The notes under the pieces were generated by a model that searched no databases, had not been told where the DNA came from, and saw nothing but the letters and a program-made list of their open reading frames with translations. Made by a program: the position numbers and the translations under genes. Source: DATAFT01 sp035544635 (GTDB lineage: Bacteria > Acidobacteriota > Thermoanaerobaculia > Multivoradales > Multivoraceae). Taken from it: 10,275 bases of DNA. This document shows, piece after piece, positions 6,568 through 10,275 of the stretch. The stretch lies in assembly GCA_035544635.1 (NCBI GenBank), contig DATKDQ010000432.1, forward strand, positions 1 to 10,275, written 5' to 3'. Positions within the stretch are counted from its first letter, which is position 1, and each line of letters begins with the position of its first letter.

Positions 6568-7184
6568 CGCTGAAGCTGGTGCTCGCCGACGACCACCCCA
6601 TCGTCCTCGACGGGCTCGAGAGGCTGTTCCGCGGCGAGGCGGGCTTCGAGGTGGTGGCGCGCTGCGTGAACGGCAGGGAAGCACTGGCCGCCGTGCGGCG
6701 GCATCGTCCCGACGTCCTGGTCCTCGACCTGCGCATGCCGGACATGGGCGGGCTCGACCTGCTGCGCTGCCTGGCCGCGGAGCGGATCGCGGCCAGGGCG
6801 GTGGTGCTCACCGCGGGCGTGCGCGAGCACGAGATCCTCGAGGCGGTGCGCCTCGGCGCGTTCGGCGTCGTGCTCAAGGAATCGGCGCCGGGACTCCTGG
6901 TCGAGTGCGTGCGGTCGGTCGCCCGGGGAGAGCGCCACCTGCCCCGCTTCCTCACCCGCGCGCTCGAGGATTCAGAGACCAGCACGGCCGAGCCCGCGCT
7001 CACGCCCCGCGAGCTCGAGCTGGTACGTCTGGTGGCGCTGGGGCTGCGCAACAAGGAGATCGCCGACCGTCTCTCGATCACGGAGGGCACCGTCAAGGTG
7101 CACCTCCACAACATCTACGACAAGCTCGGGCTCGACGGCCGGCTGGCGCTGCTGCGCTACGCCGAGGACCACGGAGTGGTATGA
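6564..7184 (+). CDS. NarL/FixJ-family response regulator
   Basis: This 206-residue two-domain transcriptional regulator is the expected partner of the upstream kinase. The receiver domain (about 3-120) has the acidic pair Asp9-Asp10, phosphoacceptor Asp55 in VLVLDLRMPDMGG, conserved Thr83 (VLTAG) and Lys105 (VVLKES). The C-terminal LuxR/GerE helix-turn-helix runs from LTPRELELV (146) through NKEIADRLSITEGTVKVHL to about 200. It probably binds DNA as a phosphorylation-dependent dimer. Its ATG overlaps the kinase TGA (ATGA, 6564-6567), indicating translational coupling. The gene is the last of the + strand run and is followed by a probable terminator at 7261-7290. Likely targets include its own operon and the divergent 1823-1941 promoter region, which is inference from arrangement only. 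Confidence 0.95.
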   Translation: MTLKLVLADDHPIVLDGLERLFRGEAGFEVVARCVNGREALAAVRRHRPDVLVLDLRMPDMGGLDLLRCLAAERIAARAVVLTAGVREHEILEAVRLGAFGVVLKESAPGLLVECVRSVARGERHLPRFLTRALEDSETSTAEPALTPRELELVRLVALGLRNKEIADRLSITEGTVKVHLHNIYDKLGLDGRLALLRYAEDHGVV

Positions 7185-7260
7185 CCTCGGCGCCGCCGCG
7201 CACGCCTGCCCCCCGGCGGGCGCGGGAGGCACACCTGCGCCCCGTCGTGCCGCAGCCGCA

Positions 7261-7290
7261 CCTCGCCCGTCAGGCGCGGGGCGGGGTTTT
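7261..7290 (+). terminator. Probable intrinsic terminator of the thiolase-ligase-kinase-regulator operon
   Basis: CCTCGCCC (7261-7268) pairs with GGGCGGGG (7279-7286) to form an eight-base-pair GC stem with one T-G wobble and a ten-base loop, followed by TTTT (7287-7290). It lies 77 bases after the response regulator stop. The last T of the T-run is also the first base of the complement of the Pal stop codon (7290-7292), so two convergent genes share this edge. No equivalent T-run occurs on the minus strand. Confidence 0.55.
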
Positions 7291-7859
7291 CAGGTCCCTT
7301 TGCGGCCCGAGATGACGAAGCCGGCCCGGCGGTTGCGCGACCAGCAGGACTCCTGGCTCTCCCGGCACTGCGGTCGCTCTTCACCGTAGCTCACCGTGCG
7401 CATGCGCGTGCGATCGACGCCGAGCTGCTCGAGAAACCTCAACGCCGAGAACGCGCGGCGGTCGCCGAGCGCGACGTTGTACTCGGTCGTGCCTCTCTCG
7501 TCGCAGTGTCCCTCGATGGTCACCAGCACGTCGGGGTAGGATTTGAGGAAGTCGGCGTTGCGGCTCAGGCGTTCGCGAGCCTCCGGCTGCAGCTCGTAGC
7601 GGTCGAAGTCGAAGTAGACCTCGCCGAGGAACCCCTTCTCCTTCGCCCAGGCATCGATCGTGGCGAGGTCCTGGCTCCAGATGTCGGGCTCCGCCGCGGC
7701 GGCGGGCGGAGGATCGGGCGCGGCGGGACTCGAGGGCGGCGTCCCGGTGTCGCGCGCCTCGGCGATGGCCGGACCCACGGGGGCCGGGGCCTTCTTGCCG
7801 CAGGCGGCGCTCAAGAGAGTGATCGAGATCAGAACGGCCAGTGCGATGCGGGTGCTCAC
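7290..7859 (-). CDS. pal: Pal-like peptidoglycan-associated lipoprotein (OmpA C-terminal family)
   Basis: This 189-residue protein is predicted to be an outer-membrane lipoprotein tethering the membrane to peptidoglycan, normally with the Tol system. The signal peptide ends in LLSAAC with the lipidated Cys at 20; Ser at -3 departs from the lipobox consensus Leu, and Gly at +2 fits outer-membrane sorting. A Pro/Ala-rich linker (about 24-58) follows. The OmpA-like domain (about 78-186) has VYFDFDRYEL, the peptidoglycan-binding segment IEGHCDERGTTEYNVALGDRRA (split across 115-136), and NRRAGFVI at the end. Two cysteines (C165, C172) in the final loop could form a disulfide. GTG at 7859 follows GGAGG (7868-7872) by eight bases and gives a clean signal peptide; an ATG at 7922 would add an arginine-rich stretch before it and is less likely. 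No tolB, tolA or ybgF is in the window, so it may be a Pal paralogue. Confidence 0.9.
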   Translation of the reverse strand: MSTRIALAVLISITLLSAACGKKAPAPVGPAIAEARDTGTPPSSPAAPDPPPAAAAEPDIWSQDLATIDAWAKEKGFLGEVYFDFDRYELQPEARERLSRNADFLKSYPDVLVTIEGHCDERGTTEYNVALGDRRAFSALRFLEQLGVDRTRMRTVSYGEERPQCRESQESCWSRNRRAGFVISGRKGT

Positions 7860-8027
7860 GTCGATGTCCTCCAGTGGCTCTGCCGGCCGTAACGCCCTCC
7901 GCGGCCGAACCGGCGCGTCCATATGCCTCTTGTAATGTAGCTACACCGCGAGGCGGGAGGAATATGCCGATGGATATAGCGAGAGCGGATGTCGAAGCCG
8001 CCCAGCCCTGGTCCTGCCAGCTCGATC
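7860..8027. other. Intergenic gap with AT-rich patch upstream of the Pal-like gene
   Basis: This 168-bp non-coding stretch separates the GT-C protein gene from the Pal-like gene; both are on the minus strand. Bases 7921-7980 are markedly richer in A and T than the surroundings and contain the perfect 10-bp palindrome TGTAGCTACA (7936-7945). On the minus strand TTCCTC and TACATT stand 17 bases apart, a weak -35/-10 pair that could give the Pal-like gene its own promoter. That promoter assignment is speculative. Confidence 0.3.
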
Positions 8028-10040
8028 TCAGGGTGCGGCGTTCGCCACCAGGGACGTCCGCGCCTGCGGTCCGTCGGAGCCTCGCGGTGGAAGCAGCTCG
8101 TAGAGGCGATCCCGCTCGACCAGGAGCAGCGGTCGCAGCCGCGCGTCCGCTCCGTCGCTGAAGCGTCGCTCCCATCGCAGCAGACGTCGGCGCTCCACCG
8201 GCATCCTGAACAGCCACGGATGCACCGAGACGTGCGTGATGCCGAGCTCCCAAAGGTAGTCGAGCGTGGACGGCTCGAAGAGCTCGTTCTCCACGCGCCG
8301 CCGCACCTCGACGTGGGTCGCCGGCTCGTAGCCGCTGTAGCCGTTCGCGATCGGGCGCCAGTGAGCGGTGGAGTAGTACATGTAGTGCGCCTCGAACGCC
8401 GCGCTGGGGATCGGCAGGTGGAGGACGGCCCCCACGTCCGGCACCTCCGCTATGCGGTGGAAGATCGCGGGGATCTCGCCGCGGCTCGGCCACGGATGCC
8501 AGATCATGGTGTCGCGCAGCTCCCACACCAAAACGAGCGAGACCACGGCCAAGAGGACGTGGCGGCGCCACCCCGCCGCTCTCTTCGAGACCCCATCGAG
8601 GCCGCGAGCGGCGAAGTACGCGAGCGCGAAGGAGACGAAAGGGTAGACGCGGGCCGGCACCCGCAGGCCGTCGAGCCCGGGGACGACGCGCGCCAGCGGC
8701 GCGAACACGACCGGCAGCGAGAGTAGGAGAAAGGCGAGCCCGACGACGAACATGCCGCGGTCCCACCTCGACGCCGCCGGCGGTAGGAACGGCCAGGCTC
8801 CGCGCCAGCGCCGGCTCAGGAAGGTCCACGCCATCCCGCCCGCGCCCAGGAGCACCATCGCCGGCACGTGACCGGCGAGCCAATCGGGCACCGAGCCGGG
8901 TGCGATCTCCTGGGCGATCGCGAGCGTCGCCACGTCGCCGAGCAGGATGCCTGCGGCGGCGACGATGGCGAGGGCGCCCAGCAGTATCCGCTCGCGCTCG
9001 CCGAGCATCCGCGCGGGCCGGTCCGGATCGAGCTTCCGGACCGCCTGTCCGCCGGCCCGAAAGAGAGGGGTGCGCGGGCGAACCCACAGCCGGCGGATTC
9101 CGATCGCGGCGAGCACAGTCGTCACCAAGCCGGCGAAGAGCTGGTTCTCCGGTCGGGCGAGCGGCTCGAGCAGGTCTCCCCACACCTCGTTCCGGACGCC
9201 GGCCGAGAGGTAGCTCAGGAGCGTCGCTCCGTACAAGCCGTACTCAGCCATCGACCGCCCGAGGCCGAGGCGGTCGCTCGCCACCACGTAGGGGCCGAAA
9301 ACGAGGGCGGCGGCGGCGGCGCACGCGCCGAGCGTGGGCAGGAGCACACGCCGGGCGCGCGGAGCGGCCAGCGAGCGCCAGCGGTCGAGGTGCTGGAGCA
9401 GGAGGAGCGCGAGCGCGAAGTGGACGAAATACGCGAGGTACATCCCTCCCGTCACGTGCAGCAGGTAGACGGCGAGGAACGGCACGGCGCGGCGGGCGAC
9501 CGGCTCCTCGAGCAGGCGATGCCACAGCCAGAGCACGAGCGGGATCCACTGCGCGAGCAGCACTTGGAGGTGCGCCCGCTGGTCGAAGCGGTACGGCGAG
9601 AACGCGAACATGACGCCGGCGAGAGTCGCGGCCCACCGGCTGGCGCCCGCCTGTCGCACCACCCAGGCCGCAGTCAGACCGGAGAGAACGAACGAGCCGA
9701 GGAACAGGAAGTTGTACCCGGCGACGCCGTTGTCCCACAGCAGCTTGAACGCGCGCATCTGGACCGCGGGCCCCAGGACGTGGTCCGAGAAGGTCATGAC
9801 CCCTCGCTCCGGGAAGTAGAAATTCGCGTCCCAGAACTCGAGGTACCCGCGCACGCCACGGGCGAGGCTCTTGCCGCCCCACTCCAGGAAGTAGAGGACG
9901 AGCACTGGATCGCCGAGGTCCGACGGCAGCCGGCTGCCGGCGTATGCGGGCCGGAAGTCGAGCAGCCACCAGGTGAGCGCGCAGAACAGGACGAGCGCTC
10001 CGGCGCCGATCGCGATCCTCCTGCCGTCGGTGCCGGTCAC
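8028..10040 (-). CDS. Polytopic membrane protein, GT-C / RgtA-B-C-D-like glycosyltransferase type
   Basis: This 670-residue integral membrane protein has roughly ten or more hydrophobic segments starting at residues 8-27. After the first segment comes a periplasmic loop with LPSDLGDPVLVLYFLEW (37-53), an acidic first-loop motif of the kind seen in GT-C enzymes using polyprenyl-phosphate sugars. It is followed by FWDANFYFPERGVMTFSDHV (69-88), which I recognise as typical of a widespread group of uncharacterised GT-C-like proteins. The C-terminal soluble part starts after VPARVYPFVSFALAYFAARG and contains HYMYYSTAHWRPIANGYSGY and DYLWELGITHVSVHPW, also characteristic of that group. A likely role is transferring sugars to a lipid or envelope glycan; donor and acceptor are unknown. 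GTG at 10040 with AGGA (10050-10053) nine bases upstream is preferred, because earlier in-frame sequence is arginine-rich and crosses the intergenic hairpins. Confidence 0.87.
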   Translation of the reverse strand: MTGTDGRRIAIGAGALVLFCALTWWLLDFRPAYAGSRLPSDLGDPVLVLYFLEWGGKSLARGVRGYLEFWDANFYFPERGVMTFSDHVLGPAVQMRAFKLLWDNGVAGYNFLFLGSFVLSGLTAAWVVRQAGASRWAATLAGVMFAFSPYRFDQRAHLQVLLAQWIPLVLWLWHRLLEEPVARRAVPFLAVYLLHVTGGMYLAYFVHFALALLLLQHLDRWRSLAAPRARRVLLPTLGACAAAAALVFGPYVVASDRLGLGRSMAEYGLYGATLLSYLSAGVRNEVWGDLLEPLARPENQLFAGLVTTVLAAIGIRRLWVRPRTPLFRAGGQAVRKLDPDRPARMLGERERILLGALAIVAAAGILLGDVATLAIAQEIAPGSVPDWLAGHVPAMVLLGAGGMAWTFLSRRWRGAWPFLPPAASRWDRGMFVVGLAFLLLSLPVVFAPLARVVPGLDGLRVPARVYPFVSFALAYFAARGLDGVSKRAAGWRRHVLLAVVSLVLVWELRDTMIWHPWPSRGEIPAIFHRIAEVPDVGAVLHLPIPSAAFEAHYMYYSTAHWRPIANGYSGYEPATHVEVRRRVENELFEPSTLDYLWELGITHVSVHPWLFRMPVERRRLLRWERRFSDGADARLRPLLLVERDRLYELLPPRGSDGPQARTSLVANAAP

Positions 10041-10081
10041 GGCGACGCATCCTACAAGCCGCAGGCGGCGATGGCAGCTTC

Positions 10082-10104
10082 CGGTGCCGCACTTTGCGGA
10101 ACCG
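10082..10104. repeat. Hairpin-forming inverted repeat
   Basis: CGGT(g)CCGCA - CTT - TGCGG(a)ACCG forms a nine-base-pair stem with one internal mismatch and a three-base loop. It lies in the presumed 5' leader of the GT-C gene, 42 bases before its GTG start. It is one of four such elements in this gap. Confidence 0.5.
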
Positions 10105-10109
10105 CGCCG

Positions 10110-10125
10110 TCCTCGGCGCCGAGGA
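10110..10125. repeat. Perfect 16-bp palindrome
   Basis: TCCTCGGCGCCGAGGA is exactly self-complementary with no spacer. This geometry suits a dimeric DNA-binding protein better than an RNA hairpin. It lies upstream of the GT-C gene and could be an operator; there is no direct evidence for a cognate regulator in the window. Confidence 0.5.
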
Positions 10126-10134
10126 TGTCTAGCG

Positions 10135-10152
10135 GCGCGGCGCCAGCCGCGC
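10135..10152. repeat. Hairpin-forming inverted repeat
   Basis: GCGCGGC - GCCA - GCCGCGC gives a seven-base-pair GC stem with a four-base loop. It sits between the 16-bp palindrome and the hairpin that follows the MBOAT stop codon. Confidence 0.45.
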
Positions 10153-10177
10153 TTGGCGGGAAGCATCTAGCTGGGGA

Positions 10178-10195
10178 GCGTGATACTCATCACGC
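10178..10195 (-). terminator. Hairpin just after the MBOAT stop, possible terminator
   Basis: On the minus strand GCGTGAT - GAGT - ATCACGC forms a perfect seven-base-pair stem with a four-base loop, beginning six bases after the TAG at 10202-10204. Position suggests a terminator or 3'-end stabiliser for the right-edge gene. It is followed by TCCCC rather than a T-run, so efficient intrinsic termination is doubtful and read-through into the GT-C gene is possible. Confidence 0.4.
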
Positions 10196-10201
10196 GACCC
10201 G

Positions 10202-10275
10202 CTAGAACTGGAAGTAGATGAAGGGGCGCGCTTCGATCCGCACGAACAGGAGCGTCAGCGCCGCAGCGGCGCCGT
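10202..10275 (-). CDS. C-terminal end of a probable MBOAT-family O-acyltransferase (partial)
   Basis: Only the last 23 codons are inside the window: a hydrophobic helix (AAAALTLLFVRIEA) and the ending RPFIYFQF, followed by TAG. The terminal FIYFQF after a last transmembrane helix is characteristic of AlgI/DltB-type membrane-bound O-acyltransferases, which transfer acyl groups to exported polysaccharides or teichoic acids. The 5' part lies beyond the right edge. It is co-directional with the GT-C gene, 161 bases upstream of its start, consistent with a shared envelope or exported-glycan role. The identification rests on a short tail, so it is probable rather than certain. Confidence 0.6.
   Translation of the reverse strand, partial: GAAAALTLLFVRIEARPFIYFQF

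Noticed and set aside
7381..9183. 600-codon minus-strand frame spanning the GT-C gene, the gap and the Pal-like gene
   Set aside because: It is out of frame with both genes, crosses the intergenic gap, and its translation is Arg/Gly/Ala-rich with no membrane or domain pattern.
8868..10205. 445-codon + strand frame opposite the GT-C membrane protein
   Set aside because: Glu/Arg/Ala-rich composition without motifs, antisense to a hydrophobic protein with recognisable family sequences.

Overview
The window is GC-rich throughout (about 70% by eye) and densely coded. It shows no insertion sequence, phage, tRNA, rRNA or CRISPR signal, so it reads as ordinary chromosome. An RRM protein with a Gly/Arg-rich tail, a Pal lipoprotein with a Cys pair near its C-terminus, GTG starts and acyl-CoA genes of SCP2-thiolase type together suggest an uncultured Gram-negative bacterium of the old deltaproteobacterial assemblage (Myxococcota, Desulfobacterota or Binatota-like). 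That placement is inference and is weak.

Layout, left to right. (1) 92-514 (+): RRM-domain RNA-binding protein. Its best-supported start is an ATC codon behind a very good Shine-Dalgarno. (2) 515-674: convergent intergenic region with a 12-bp perfect inverted repeat. (3) 675-1822 (-): two-gene operon of an FMN nitroreductase-family protein and a 118-residue protein that looks like a stand-alone SAM-like (recombinase core-binding-type) fold. (4) 1823-1941: divergent promoter region. (5) 1942-7184 (+): a tightly packed run of SCP2-type thiolase, acyl-CoA ligase, membrane GAF histidine kinase and NarL/FixJ response regulator, ending in a probable intrinsic terminator at 7261-7290. (6) 7290-7859 (-): Pal-like OmpA-family lipoprotein. 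(7) 7860-8027: 168-bp gap with an AT-rich patch. (8) 8028-10040 (-): large polytopic membrane protein of GT-C (RgtA/B/C/D-like) type. (9) 10041-10201: intergenic region with four hairpin-capable repeats. (10) 10202-10275 (-): last 23 codons of a probable MBOAT (AlgI/DltB-type) acyltransferase running off the right edge.

How the parts may work together. The 1942-7184 genes look like one transcription unit in which an acid is activated to its CoA thioester and handled by a thiolase-fold enzyme, with a two-component system probably controlling the unit or a related regulon. The nitroreductase pair lies divergently across a short shared promoter region, so it may belong to the same regulon. The GT-C protein and MBOAT fragment at the right suggest cell-envelope or exported-glycan work. 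No clearly novel multi-gene system is evident. The best leads are the non-canonical RRM start, the thiolase lacking the second catalytic cysteine, and the orphan SAM-like protein coupled to the nitroreductase.
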